Positions 7,696-15,352 of a DNA stretch of 64,000 bases are shown here, piece after piece. The first letter of the stretch is position 1, and each line of letters opens with the position of its first letter. Source of the stretch: CADEDV01 sp048498035 (lineage in GTDB: Bacteria > Bacteroidota > Bacteroidia > Chitinophagales > Chitinophagaceae); contig JBEHYT010000016.1 in NCBI GenBank assembly GCA_048498035.1, positions 1 to 64,000 on the forward strand, given 5' to 3'. Both the position numbers and the translations under genes were made by a program. Below the pieces are notes generated by a model that was not told where the DNA came from, searched no databases, and was given only the letters and a program-made list of their open reading frames with translations.

Positions 7696-7965
7696 ATGGC
7701 TCGTTCGATTAAAAAAGGTCCTTATATCGCTACTCACCTGGAAAAAAAGGTGCTTGCGATGAATGAAGGCAAGAACAAAAAGGGAGTGATCAAAACCTGG
7801 AGCCGTCGCTCTACGATTTCTCCTGATTTTGTTGGACATACATTCGCGGTGCACAATGGCAACAAGTTCATCCCTGTGTATGTAACAGAATTCATGGTAG
7901 GTCATAAACTGGGTGAGTTTGCACCCACCCGCCAGTTCAAAGGACACTCTAAAAAAGAAGGATAA
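7696..7965 (+). CDS. rpsS: 30S ribosomal protein S19
   Basis: uS19 (89 residues) forms a complex with S13 in the 30S head. It starts MARSIKKGPYIATHLEKK and contains RRSTISPDFVGHTFAVHNG and GHKLGEFAPTR. A 17-codon upstream extension to 7645 is excluded because it translates the repeat spacer. The leader before the ATG is A-rich with no Shine-Dalgarno sequence. Confidence 0.96.
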   Translation: MARSIKKGPYIATHLEKKVLAMNEGKNKKGVIKTWSRRSTISPDFVGHTFAVHNGNKFIPVYVTEFMVGHKLGEFAPTRQFKGHSKKEG

Positions 7966-8012
7966 TTAAACAGGCGGGAATTTATAACCCCCGGCTGAAA
8001 AATTGATATAAA

Positions 8013-8405
8013 ATGGGATCTAGAAAAAAAATTGCGGCTGATGCCCGTAAGGAAGAAAGGAAGAATTATTCCGGCGCTGTATTGCGAAACTATCCTACAT
8101 CTCCGCGTAAGATGCGTTTGCTGGCTGACCTGATTCGTGGTCAGAAGGTTGAAAAAGTGCTGGCTGAGCTGGAGCACAATCCCAAACATCCGGCAGTGCC
8201 CCTGCGCAAGCTGGTGTTGAGTGCCATTGCGAACTGGAAGCAGAAGAATGAGAGTGGTGATGAAAGCCAGCTGGTGGTAACCAAAGTGTTTGTAGACGGC
8301 GCCCGTACGCTGAAGCGTATGCGCCCGGCTCCCCAGGGGCGTGGATACCGTGTGCGGAAGCGCAGCAACCACGTAACACTGGAAGTGGGAACAAAAGAAG
8401 CCTGA
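8013..8405 (+). CDS. rplV: 50S ribosomal protein L22
   Basis: uL22 (130 residues) has a long beta-hairpin lining the exit tunnel. RNYPTSPRKMRLLADLIRG near the N-terminus and the C-terminal MRPAPQGRGYRVRKRSNHVT are the family hallmarks. Normal length for Bacteroidota, 47 nt after rpsS and 111 nt before rpsC. Confidence 0.95.
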   Translation: MGSRKKIAADARKEERKNYSGAVLRNYPTSPRKMRLLADLIRGQKVEKVLAELEHNPKHPAVPLRKLVLSAIANWKQKNESGDESQLVVTKVFVDGARTLKRMRPAPQGRGYRVRKRSNHVTLEVGTKEA

Positions 8406-8516
8406 ATAAAAAGGTGAACGGCCCTGGTGGGTGTGTTTGCCGGAATTAGAAAATAAAATTTTGATCGTGGGGTTTAATTGTGATGCTCCACAAATTCAAA
8501 TAGTCAAATTTAAAAA

Positions 8517-9287
8517 ATGGGTCAAAAAGCAAATCCAATCGGCAACAGGTTAGGTATCATCCGTGGATGGGAATCTAACTGGTACGGCAACAAAAAAGAT
8601 TTTGCCTCCAAGCTGATCGAGGATAACAAGATCAGAACGTACCTGAATGCCCGTATCAATAAAGGTGGAATTTCAAAGATCGTTATTGAGCGGACCCTGG
8701 GTAAGCTGATCATTACCATTCACACTTCCAAACCCGGTATTATCATCGGTAAAGGTGGTGGTGAAGTAGACCGTATCAAAGAAGAGCTGAAGAAGCTGAC
8801 TGGTAAGGATGATGTGCAAATCAACATCCTGGAGATCCGTCGTCCTGAACTGGATGCGATGATCGTTGCTGATACGATTGCCCGCCAGATCGAGAACCGG
8901 ATCAACTATAAAAGAGCGATTAAAATGTCTATCGCTTCTGCACTTCGTATGGGTGCTGAAGGGATCAAGGTAAAGGTGGCCGGCCGTTTGGGTGGTGCTG
9001 AAATTGCCCGTACGGAAGAGATCAAGCAAGGTCGTGTGCCGCTGCATACATTCCGGATGGATATTGATTATGCAAATGTATTTGCGCTGACTGTATACGG
9101 AAAGATCGGTATCAAAGTTTGGATCTGTAAGGGTGAAGTGCTGGCAAAGCGTGACCTGAACCTGAACTTTGTGGGTGGTAAGAGCGAGGTGAGTGATCGT
9201 CGTGAGCGCAGGGACGACCAGCGTGATGATCGCCGCGGTGACCGCCGTGGTGGTGGAGATCGCCGGGGTGGTGGACGCCGTGGTTGA
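8517..9287 (+). CDS. rpsC: 30S ribosomal protein S3 with Arg/Asp/Gly-rich tail
   Basis: uS3 (256 residues) lies at the mRNA entry site. MGQKANPIGNRLGIIRGWES opens the protein. The KH domain carries GIIIGKGGGEVDRIK (about 74-88), and RTEEIKQGRVPLHT is in the C-terminal domain. After about residue 224 the protein ends in an RGD-rich, presumably disordered tail (RRERRDDQRDDRRGDRR and more), rich in Arg, Asp and Gly. Such basic tails occur in other S3 proteins of the phylum, so I do not regard it as damage. Confidence 0.96.
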   Translation: MGQKANPIGNRLGIIRGWESNWYGNKKDFASKLIEDNKIRTYLNARINKGGISKIVIERTLGKLIITIHTSKPGIIIGKGGGEVDRIKEELKKLTGKDDVQINILEIRRPELDAMIVADTIARQIENRINYKRAIKMSIASALRMGAEGIKVKVAGRLGGAEIARTEEIKQGRVPLHTFRMDIDYANVFALTVYGKIGIKVWICKGEVLAKRDLNLNFVGGKSEVSDRRERRDDQRDDRRGDRRGGGDRRGGGRRG

Positions 9288-9295
9288 TACGGAGT

Positions 9296-9405
9296 TAAAG
9301 TGCAGGTGGAACATGTGAAAATTCAGTTTCCATTTGCCTGAAGAGATAAAATTTTGAATGTGGTTATCATTTTCACATTTCCACATTTTCGGATTTTCAA
9401 ATTGA
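9296..9405 (+). repeat. Inverted-repeat spacer element, copy 2 (rpsC-rplP)
   Basis: This spacer shares GTGCAGGTG and ATGTGAAAATT with copy 1 on the left, and TTTTCACATTTCCACATTTT and TTTTCAAATT on the right, in the same order and with similar spacing. ATGTGAAAAT (about 9313-9322) is complementary to ATTTTCACAT on the right. It looks homologous to copy 1 rather than coincidental. Confidence 0.6.
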
Positions 9406-9411
9406 TTTAAA

Positions 9412-9834
9412 ATGTTACAACCGAAAAGAACGAAGCACAGGAAAATGCAAAAGGGTCGCATGAAAGGCGATGCCAAAAGGGGTACTACCATTGCATTTGG
9501 ATCATATGCGCTGAAGGCACTGGATCAGCACTGGATCACAGATCGCCAGATTGAAGCTGCCCGCCAGGCACTGACCCGTGAAATGAAACGGGAAGGTAAT
9601 GTGTGGATCCGCATTTTCCCTGATAAGCCAATTACCCGCAAGCCACTTGAAGTGCGGATGGGTAAGGGTAAAGGTAACCTGGAGTTTTGGGCTGCTGTAG
9701 TGAAACCGGGTCGCATCCTCTTTGAAGTGGATGGTGTGAGTGAGCAGGTGGCGCGCGCTTCCCTGGCCCTGGCGGCCGGAAAGTTGCCGATCAAAACCAA
9801 GTTTATTGTTCGTCGTGATTTGGTAACTGCTTAA
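9412..9834 (+). CDS. rplP: 50S ribosomal protein L16
   Basis: uL16 (140 residues) helps position the A-site tRNA acceptor end. MLQPKRTKHRKMQKGRMKG at the start, followed by AFGSYALKALD and GKGKGNLEFWAAVVKPGR, are diagnostic. The ATG at 9412 immediately follows the A/T-rich end of repeat copy 2. Confidence 0.96.
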   Translation: MLQPKRTKHRKMQKGRMKGDAKRGTTIAFGSYALKALDQHWITDRQIEAARQALTREMKREGNVWIRIFPDKPITRKPLEVRMGKGKGNLEFWAAVVKPGRILFEVDGVSEQVARASLALAAGKLPIKTKFIVRRDLVTA

Positions 9835-9842
9835 TTCAATGA

Positions 9843-9925
9843 CTGAAGATGTAAATGTGAAAGGATGCTGATGGCTGGTGAGGATTGAGTTTCACATTTC
9901 CACATTTCCAAATTTTCAAATTAAT
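9843..9925 (+). repeat. Inverted-repeat spacer element, copy 3 (rplP-rpmC)
   Basis: A shorter relative of copies 1 and 2. AATGTGAAA near 9853 is complementary to TTTCACATT near 9892, and the right side again reads TTTCACATTTCCACATTT followed by AAATTTTCAAATT. The central part differs from the other copies. Confidence 0.55.
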
Positions 9926-9929
9926 AAAG

Positions 9930-10136
9930 ATGTCAAAGAAAGCTGATTTTGTAAAAAGCATCCACGGGATGAATGAGCAGGACCTGAAGGCTCGCCTGGA
10001 AGATGATAGCCTGCGCCTGAAGAAGCTGGAGTTCGCACATGCGATTTCTCAGCTTGAGAATCCCATGACTATCCGTGGTTTGCGCCGGGATATTGCACGC
10101 CTGAAAACCGAATTGAAAAAAAGGCAAAACGCATAA
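9930..10136 (+). CDS. rpmC: 50S ribosomal protein L29
   Basis: uL29 (68 residues) is a small two-helix protein near the tunnel exit. MSKKADFVKSIHGMNEQDL is followed by a helix with LKKLEFAHAISQLENPMTIRGLRRDIARLKTE-type spacing, matching the family's LRFQ-like and NPxxIRxxRRxIARxxT patterns. The ATG at 9930 avoids translating the preceding repeat element, which stays in frame up to 9885. Confidence 0.95.
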   Translation: MSKKADFVKSIHGMNEQDLKARLEDDSLRLKKLEFAHAISQLENPMTIRGLRRDIARLKTELKKRQNA

Positions 10137-10194
10137 TAAAAGCCAGCGAGTGGCTTCATTGCACAGGGTGATCCCTGGCTAAAAACTTACAACA

Positions 10195-10452
10195 ATGACC
10201 GAAAGAAATTTAAGAAAAACAAGGATAGGTATCGTTACCAGCAACAAGATGGCTAAAACGATCACCGTTGCCATTGAGCGGAAAGTAAAACACCCTATCT
10301 ACGGTAAATTCTTGAAAAAGACAACCAAACTGCATGCGCATGATGAAAAGAATGAGTGCAGCATTGGTGATCTGGTAAAGATCATGGAAACCCGTCCGCT
10401 CAGCAAATCAAAACGCTGGAGACTGGTTGAGGTGGTAGAGAAAGTGAAGTAA
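10195..10452 (+). CDS. rpsQ: 30S ribosomal protein S17
   Basis: uS17 (85 residues) is a primary 16S rRNA binder. RNLRKTRIGIVTSNKMAKT at the N-terminus, HPIYGKFLKKTTKLHAHDE in the middle and RPLSKSKRWRLVEV at the end are typical. The preceding spacer has two small hairpins, AGCCA-GCGAG-TGGCT and CAGGG-TGAT-CCCTG. Confidence 0.95.
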   Translation: MTERNLRKTRIGIVTSNKMAKTITVAIERKVKHPIYGKFLKKTTKLHAHDEKNECSIGDLVKIMETRPLSKSKRWRLVEVVEKVK

Positions 10453-10526
10453 GCACTGGAGGCGTTGTTGGAGTAGCCCTGAGCTATGGCGATGCCGTCC
10501 GGAAGAAAAAATGATTAATCAAAAAG

Positions 10527-10562
10527 GCTGCTAACAGCTAGCAGCGTAAAGCTAAAAGCTAA
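10527..10562 (+). repeat. Hairpin plus AGCTAAAAGCTAA word, copy 1 (rpsQ-rplN)
   Basis: GCTGCTA (10527-10533) and TAGCAGC (10539-10545) form a perfect 7-bp stem around ACAGC. The 13-mer AGCTAAAAGCTAA follows at 10550-10562, just before the rplN ATG. The same 13-mer recurs exactly before rplX. Confidence 0.55.
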
Positions 10563-10566
10563 TAAG

Positions 10567-10935
10567 ATGATACAGCAAGAGAGCCGGTTAAATGTAGCGG
10601 ATAACAGCGGTGCTAAAGAAGTGCTTTGCATCCGTGTACTGGGTAACAGCGGACAGCGTTATGCCAAGATCGGCGATAAGATCGTTGTAACCGTAAAAGA
10701 TGCCTTGCCCGCCGGCGGTATCAAGAAAGGTACGGTTGCCAAGGCGGTAATCGTTCGCACCACCAACAAACTGCGTCGCAAAGACGGTTCATACATCCGT
10801 TTTGATGATAATGCCGTGGTATTGCTGAACCAGGCTGATGAGCCGCGTGGTACGCGGATCTTTGGACCGGTAGCCCGTGAGCTTCGCGACAAGGGTTATA
10901 TGAAAATTATTTCACTGGCCCCTGAAGTACTGTAA
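10567..10935 (+). CDS. rplN: 50S ribosomal protein L14
   Basis: uL14 (122 residues) contributes to an intersubunit bridge and contacts translation factors. MIQQESRLNVADNSGAKEV opens it, and the family signature GGIKKGTVAKAVIVRTT lies in the middle. GTRIFGPVARELRDKGYMKI ends the protein. The length is exactly the usual one. Confidence 0.97.
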   Translation: MIQQESRLNVADNSGAKEVLCIRVLGNSGQRYAKIGDKIVVTVKDALPAGGIKKGTVAKAVIVRTTNKLRRKDGSYIRFDDNAVVLLNQADEPRGTRIFGPVARELRDKGYMKIISLAPEVL

Positions 10936-10941
10936 AAAAGC

Positions 10942-11037
10942 ATCGGCTATTAGCATATCGCTATTAGCGTGAAACTATATGAATGAAATGCTAGAGGAGA
11001 TTCAGCCACCCGCGAATAGCCGATAGCTAAAAGCTAA
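10942..11037 (+). repeat. Large inverted repeat and AGCTAAAAGCTAA word, copy 2 (rplN-rplX)
   Basis: ATCGGCTATT (10942-10951) and AATAGCCGAT (11015-11024) are a perfect 10-bp inverted repeat spanning most of the spacer. GCTATTAGC occurs twice near the left arm. AGCTAAAAGCTAA (11025-11037) repeats the 13-mer found before rplN. Confidence 0.6.
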
Positions 11038-11043
11038 AATAAA

Positions 11044-11388
11044 ATGAAAACAAGATTTAAACCCAAGTACAATATCCGGAAAGGAGACAGTGTGGTGGTG
11101 ATTGCCGGCGACGACAAGGCGCTTGACAAACCCCGCACCGTAAAAGAGGTATTGGTGGATGAAGGGAAAGTGATTGTGGAAGGTGTAAACATCATTTCAC
11201 GGCATACAAAGCCTTCTGCCCAGAATACAAAGGGTGGTATCATTAAGAAAGAAGCCCCGATCCATATCAGCAATGTTATGCTGTGGGATTCTTCACAAAA
11301 AGCTGGCGTCCGCGTAAACCGCGTTCGCAAAGAAGGCAAAACAGAACGGGTTTTTAAAACCAAGAAAACGCAGGGAGGTAAAAAATAA
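11044..11388 (+). CDS. rplX: 50S ribosomal protein L24
   Basis: uL24 (114 residues) starts large-subunit assembly. The KOW-type N-terminal segment IRKGDSVVVIAGDDKALDK and the following GVNIISRHTKPSAQNTKGGI are typical. Its TAA stop overlaps the rplE start as TAATG, so the two are likely translationally coupled. Confidence 0.95.
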   Translation: MKTRFKPKYNIRKGDSVVVIAGDDKALDKPRTVKEVLVDEGKVIVEGVNIISRHTKPSAQNTKGGIIKKEAPIHISNVMLWDSSQKAGVRVNRVRKEGKTERVFKTKKTQGGKK

Positions 11389-11963
11389 TGAGCACGAAAA
11401 CATATACCCCGAGACTGGCTTCGAAGTACAAGAACGAAGTACTTCCGGCCCTGGTAAAGAAATTCGGCTATGGCTCGATCATGCAGGCACCGCGTCTTGC
11501 CAAGATCTGCCTGAACCGTGGTGTGAACGGCGCCGTTTCTGACAAGAAAATGATCGATGTAGCTATCGACGAGCTGTCTACCATTACCGGACAGAAAGCC
11601 GTATCTACCATGTCCAAAAAAGACATCTCCAACTTCAAACTCAGGAAGCACATGCCGATTGGCGCCCGTGTAACCCTGCGTGGTGAAAAGATGTTTGAAT
11701 TCCTGGACAGGCTGATCTCTGTAGCGCTGCCCCGCGTACGTGACTTCAAAGGAATCAATGAAAAGGCATTTGATGGCCGCGGAAATTACACTTTGGGTGT
11801 AACCGAACAAATCATCTTCCCTGAAATTGACATCGATAAAGTAAGCAAGATCACCGGAATGGATATCACTTTTGTGACTACCGCCAACACCGATGAAGAA
11901 GCTTATGAGCTGCTGAAGGAACTGGGAATGCCTTTCCGTAATGCAGCAAAACAGTCAAACTAA
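11388..11963 (+). CDS. rplE: 50S ribosomal protein L5
   Basis: uL5 (191 residues) binds 5S rRNA and contacts the P-site tRNA. YTPRLASKYKNEVLPALVK, then APRLAKICLNRG, GQKAVSTMSKKDISNFKLR and RDFKGINEKAFDGRGNYTLG identify it. The start codon overlaps the rplX stop, the only overlap inside this cluster. Confidence 0.96.
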   Translation: MSTKTYTPRLASKYKNEVLPALVKKFGYGSIMQAPRLAKICLNRGVNGAVSDKKMIDVAIDELSTITGQKAVSTMSKKDISNFKLRKHMPIGARVTLRGEKMFEFLDRLISVALPRVRDFKGINEKAFDGRGNYTLGVTEQIIFPEIDIDKVSKITGMDITFVTTANTDEEAYELLKELGMPFRNAAKQSN

Positions 11964-11989
11964 AACATTAAAAAGAATAAATAACCATT

Positions 11990-12259
11990 ATGGCTAAAAC
12001 TTCAGTAAAGGCCAGGCAGACAAAAAGAGAACGTATGGTGGCCAAGTTTGCCGCTAAACGTGAAGAGCTGAAAAATGCCGGAGATTGGAAGGCACTGGAT
12101 GAATTGCCCAAGAACTCTTCCAAAGTTCGCCTGAAGAACCGCTGCCAGTTGAGCGGTCGTCCGAAAGGATATGTCCGTTACTTCGGAATTTCCCGGGTTG
12201 CCCTGCGCGATATGGCGCTGAATGGCAAGATCCCAGGTTTGAAAAAGGCAAGCTGGTAA
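11990..12259 (+). CDS. rpsN: 30S ribosomal protein S14, zinc-independent form
   Basis: uS14 (89 residues) belongs to the 30S head. The C-terminal RCQLSGRPKGYVRYFGISR is the conserved core. The protein has the long form without paired CxxC zinc ligands; only one cysteine is seen. The ATG at 11990 follows a short A-rich spacer. Confidence 0.95.
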   Translation: MAKTSVKARQTKRERMVAKFAAKREELKNAGDWKALDELPKNSSKVRLKNRCQLSGRPKGYVRYFGISRVALRDMALNGKIPGLKKASW

Positions 12260-12263
12260 ACGC

Positions 12264-12366
12264 TTGAACAGTTTGGCACCCGTGCCACTGTTTCGTAAAC
12301 AAACTTTTGTAATACTAAACTTTTCCAATTGTCCCGGTAGAACCGGGGCGTAGGAGGGCAAAAAAT
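12264..12366 (+). promoter_or_regulatory. rpsN-rpsH spacer with two hairpins and a strong Shine-Dalgarno sequence
   Basis: AACAGT...ACTGTT enclosing GGCA...TGCC forms one hairpin near 12267-12293. CCCGG (12333-12337) and CCGGG (12343-12347) form a second one. Then GGAGGG (12353-12358) lies 8 nt before the rpsH ATG. No other ribosomal gene in the window has such a clear Shine-Dalgarno sequence, so this spacer probably has a control role. Confidence 0.5.
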
Positions 12367-12765
12367 ATGGTAACAGATCCTATTGCAGATTTTCTGACCA
12401 GAATTCGTAACGCACAAATGGCTGGTCACCGCGTGGTAGACATTCCTGCTTCTAACCTGAAGAAGCGTATGACGGAAATCCTGTACAACCAGGGTTATAT
12501 CCTGAAATACAAATTTGAAGATGACAACAAACAGGGTGTGATCAAGATCGCGTTGAAATATGACGCAGCTACCAAACAGCCGGCTATCCAGAGCATGGAG
12601 CGCATCAGCCGTCCCGGTCTGCGCCAGTATGCAAAACCTGCCGACTTTCGCCGCGTTAAAAACGGCCTGGGAGTAGCTATTCTGTCTACTTCCAAAGGAG
12701 TAATGACAGATAAGGAAGCCAAAGCCCAGAATGTGGGTGGTGAAGTGCTGTGCTACGTGTATTAA
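12367..12765 (+). CDS. rpsH: 30S ribosomal protein S8
   Basis: uS8 (132 residues) binds the central domain of 16S rRNA and, in E. coli, represses the spc operon by binding its mRNA. MVTDPIADFLTRIRNAQMAG opens it, and GLGVAILSTSKGVMTDKEA with the terminal GGEVLCYVY closes it. The start is fixed by the upstream GGAGGG at 12353-12358, unusual for this phylum. Confidence 0.96.
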   Translation: MVTDPIADFLTRIRNAQMAGHRVVDIPASNLKKRMTEILYNQGYILKYKFEDDNKQGVIKIALKYDAATKQPAIQSMERISRPGLRQYAKPADFRRVKNGLGVAILSTSKGVMTDKEAKAQNVGGEVLCYVY

Positions 12766-12850
12766 TCCGCACTGCCAATACATTAAGCCGAATAGATACT
12801 AGGCTGACCGGTTGGCAGGTATTAAGCAATAAAATTTAAAAAATCGTATC

Positions 12851-13405
12851 ATGTCTCGTATAGGTAAAAAAACGATCGTTATTCCTGAAGGTGTTACAGT
12901 TACTGTTGGAAAAGACAATGTGATCACTGTAAAAGGAAAGAAAGGTGAACTGAAACAGGAAGTGGATCGTGATATCACTGTAGAAGTGAAGGATGGCCAT
13001 GTAACAATTGGCCGCCCTACTGACCAGATCCGTCACCGCGCCATGCATGGCCTGTACCGTGCATTGCTGGCCAACCTGGTAAAAGGCGTAACTGATGGTT
13101 ACGAGCGTAAACTGGAATTGATCGGTGTGGGTTTTAAAGCCACCAACCAGGGCAACCTGCTGGATCTGTCACTGGGTTATTCGCACAATATCATCTTTGA
13201 AGTTCCCAAAGAACTTAAAGTAGCAACTATCCAGGAAAAGGGTCAAAATCCGATCATCACCCTGGAAGGTATCGACAAGCAGTTGATTGGACAGGTGGCT
13301 GCCAAACTGCGCGGATTGCGTAAGCCTGAGCCGTACAAAGGAAAAGGTGTTCGCTATGTGGGTGAAGTGGTGCGTAAGAAAGCTGGTAAAGCGGCCGGTA
13401 AATAA
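12851..13405 (+). CDS. rplF: 50S ribosomal protein L6
   Basis: uL6 (184 residues) consists of two related domains and lies near the factor-binding site. MSRIGKKTIVIPEGV and VKGKKGELKQ mark the first domain. The second ends with RKPEPYKGKGVRYVGEVVRKKAGK, the strongly conserved C-terminal signature. The length is normal. Confidence 0.96.
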   Translation: MSRIGKKTIVIPEGVTVTVGKDNVITVKGKKGELKQEVDRDITVEVKDGHVTIGRPTDQIRHRAMHGLYRALLANLVKGVTDGYERKLELIGVGFKATNQGNLLDLSLGYSHNIIFEVPKELKVATIQEKGQNPIITLEGIDKQLIGQVAAKLRGLRKPEPYKGKGVRYVGEVVRKKAGKAAGK

Positions 13406-13507
13406 TTAATGTGGAAATAAGCCGGCTGAACGGCCTGCAGGTTTCCATGTGTTACAGATTTTCACATTTAACGTTCCTGGCAGTATCAGGAAATAAATTA
13501 AATAACG

Positions 13508-13867
13508 ATGAGTTCAAACGTAAAAACAGCAAGAAGGCAGCGAATCCGCCACAACATCCGCAAAAAGATCAGCGGAACAACGGCAAAGCCACGCCTGAGC
13601 GTTTTCCGCAGCAATACAGATATCTATGTTCAGATCATTGATGATACAAACGGCGCCACACTGGCATCGGCTTCATCAAAAGATAAAGACATTGCTGCTC
13701 AAAAAGGCACCAAGAGCGAAAAGAGCAAACTGGTTGGCGCTGCAATTGCACGCAAAGCCAGCGAGCTGGGACTGAAAGATGTGGTGTTTGATCGCGGAGG
13801 ATATATGTACCACGGACGGGTAAAATCCCTGGCAGATGGTGCACGTGAAGGCGGTTTGCAATTCTAA
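13508..13867 (+). CDS. rplR: 50S ribosomal protein L18
   Basis: uL18 (119 residues) binds 5S rRNA. RRQRIRHNIRKKISGTTAKPR at the N-terminus, then LSVFRSNTDIYVQIIDD, and the final FDRGGYMYHGRVKSLADGAR are all typical. The preceding 102-nt spacer contains ATTTTCACATTT, a partial relative of the inverted-repeat spacer family. Confidence 0.95.
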   Translation: MSSNVKTARRQRIRHNIRKKISGTTAKPRLSVFRSNTDIYVQIIDDTNGATLASASSKDKDIAAQKGTKSEKSKLVGAAIARKASELGLKDVVFDRGGYMYHGRVKSLADGAREGGLQF

Positions 13868-13940
13868 GCGAAACAAATAATAGCAGATAACACGAGACGG
13901 TCCGGCCCCGGTCTGGCTGTCTAAATTCCAAAATAAGACT

Positions 13941-14459
13941 ATGTCAAAAGTAACTTTAAACAGGGTAAAAGCAGGCGACCTCGAATTGAAAGACAAAGTG
14001 GTTGCAATCAACCGCGTTGTAAAGACAACGAAAGGCGGTCGTACATTCAGCTTTTCTGCCCTGGTTGTAGTAGGAAACGAAAACGGTGTGGTTGGCCATG
14101 GTTTGGGTAAAGCCAAGGAAGTTCAGGAAGCGATCACCAAAGGGATTGAAGATGCGAAGAAAAATCTCATCAAAGTTCCGGTAATGAAAGGAACCATCCC
14201 CCATGATCAGTGGGCAAAAGAAGGCGCCGCCAAAGTATTGATCAAACCCGCAGCACATGGTACCGGTGTAATTGCCGGAGGTTCCATGCGCGCCGTACTG
14301 GAAAGCGCCGGTGTTACAGACGTTCTGGCCAAATCACTGGGTTCTGCCAACCCCCACAACGTGGTAAAAGCTACGTTCAAAGCGCTGGCCATGCTGCGTG
14401 AGCCGGTAAATGTTGCCAAAACACGCCGTGTAGGTTTGAAGAAAGTATTCAACGGTTAA
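13941..14459 (+). CDS. rpsE: 30S ribosomal protein S5
   Basis: uS5 (172 residues) affects decoding accuracy and mRNA unwinding. LKDKVVAINRVVKTTKGGR and FSALVVVGNENGVVGHGLGKA form the N-terminal double-stranded RNA-binding part. AHGTGVIAGGSMRAVLESAG is the conserved C-terminal loop. It lies 73 nt after rplR. Confidence 0.96.
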   Translation: MSKVTLNRVKAGDLELKDKVVAINRVVKTTKGGRTFSFSALVVVGNENGVVGHGLGKAKEVQEAITKGIEDAKKNLIKVPVMKGTIPHDQWAKEGAAKVLIKPAAHGTGVIAGGSMRAVLESAGVTDVLAKSLGSANPHNVVKATFKALAMLREPVNVAKTRRVGLKKVFNG

Positions 14460-14538
14460 TCAGTTTACTGTTTCTTGCTTGGTGTGTGCGCTACCGCGCA
14501 ACGCATCGATCACAGCAGCTAGACCCAAACGAATAGAA

Positions 14539-14721
14539 ATGAAAAAGATCAAGATTACACTCGTAAAAAGCCCGATTGACCGTCCTGAACGGCAAAAGCT
14601 GACCCTGAAGGCATTGGGATTGAACAAAACCAACTCCAGCCGTGAGGTAGAAGCTACCCCGCAGGTAATGGGAATGGTAAAAAAGGTTGAACACCTCCTG
14701 AAGGTAGAAGACAGTAAATAA
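14539..14721 (+). CDS. rpmD: 50S ribosomal protein L30
   Basis: uL30 (60 residues) begins MKKIKITLVKSPIDRPERQK and ends MGMVKKVEHLLKVEDSK, covering the whole small ferredoxin-like fold. The frame stays open upstream to 14479, but the ATG at 14539 gives the normal family start. It sits between rpsE and rplO as in most bacteria. Confidence 0.94.
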   Translation: MKKIKITLVKSPIDRPERQKLTLKALGLNKTNSSREVEATPQVMGMVKKVEHLLKVEDSK

Positions 14722-14804
14722 CTCTGAGCCACCGGGACAAGTGCCCGGTGATCTATTTTAATAACAAGCGAGGGGAAATAACCCCGTAAGTAAAAATTAA
14801 ACAC

Positions 14805-15254
14805 ATGAATCTTCATCAATTACGTCCCGCCAAAGGTGCTACCCACAAAGAAAAACGTATCGGTCGCGGAGATGGTTCCGGACATGGCGGTACTTCTACA
14901 AAAGGTACAAAAGGTGCACAAAGCCGCACCGGTTTCAAAAACAAACGTGCACACGAAGGTGGCCAGATGCCCATTCAGCGCCGTGTACCTAAACGCGGAT
15001 TCAACAACATCCACCGCGTAGAATACAAAGTATTTAACATCGGCCAGGTAGATCAGCTTGCTGAAAAATACGGGTTCAAAGAGTTTTCACTTGAAAACCT
15101 CTACATGAACAACCTCGTTAGCCAAAATGACAAAGTGAAGATACTGGGCAACGGTGAACTGAAAGGTAAATTTGCATTTAAAGTGAACGCCATCAGCGAA
15201 AAAGCCAAGTCGGCAATTGAAGCTGCCGGTGGTAGCGTTGAAATTGTTAAGTAA
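14805..15254 (+). CDS. rplO: 50S ribosomal protein L15
   Basis: uL15 (149 residues) has a long basic N-terminal extension that enters the rRNA core. MNLHQLRPAKGATHKEKRIG is followed by GRGDGSGHGGTSTKGTKGAQ and GGQMPIQRRVPKRGFNN, all typical. The preceding spacer has a small GGGG-AAATAA-CCCC hairpin. Confidence 0.96.
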   Translation: MNLHQLRPAKGATHKEKRIGRGDGSGHGGTSTKGTKGAQSRTGFKNKRAHEGGQMPIQRRVPKRGFNNIHRVEYKVFNIGQVDQLAEKYGFKEFSLENLYMNNLVSQNDKVKILGNGELKGKFAFKVNAISEKAKSAIEAAGGSVEIVK

Positions 15255-15272
15255 ATTTCACTAAATTGCAAT

Positions 15273-15295
15273 GACGCATCCCGGTGCGTCTTTTT
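15273..15295 (+). terminator. Terminator or attenuator between rplO and secY
   Basis: GACGCA (15273-15278) and TGCGTC (15285-15290) form a 6-bp stem followed by TTTTTGCTTTTT. It is short but has a proper T run, and would reduce read-through from the ribosomal genes into secY. Confidence 0.55.
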
Positions 15296-15352
15296 GCTTT
15301 TTACCGAATCGAAACATGAATGTTTAAAGGCTCTTAAATACCTTTAATTCCC

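Noticed and set aside
7586..9925. CRISPR-like array from the repeated spacer sequences
   Set aside because: The copies are separated by whole genes, are unequal in length and have no unique spacers or cas genes. They are intergenic inverted-repeat elements.
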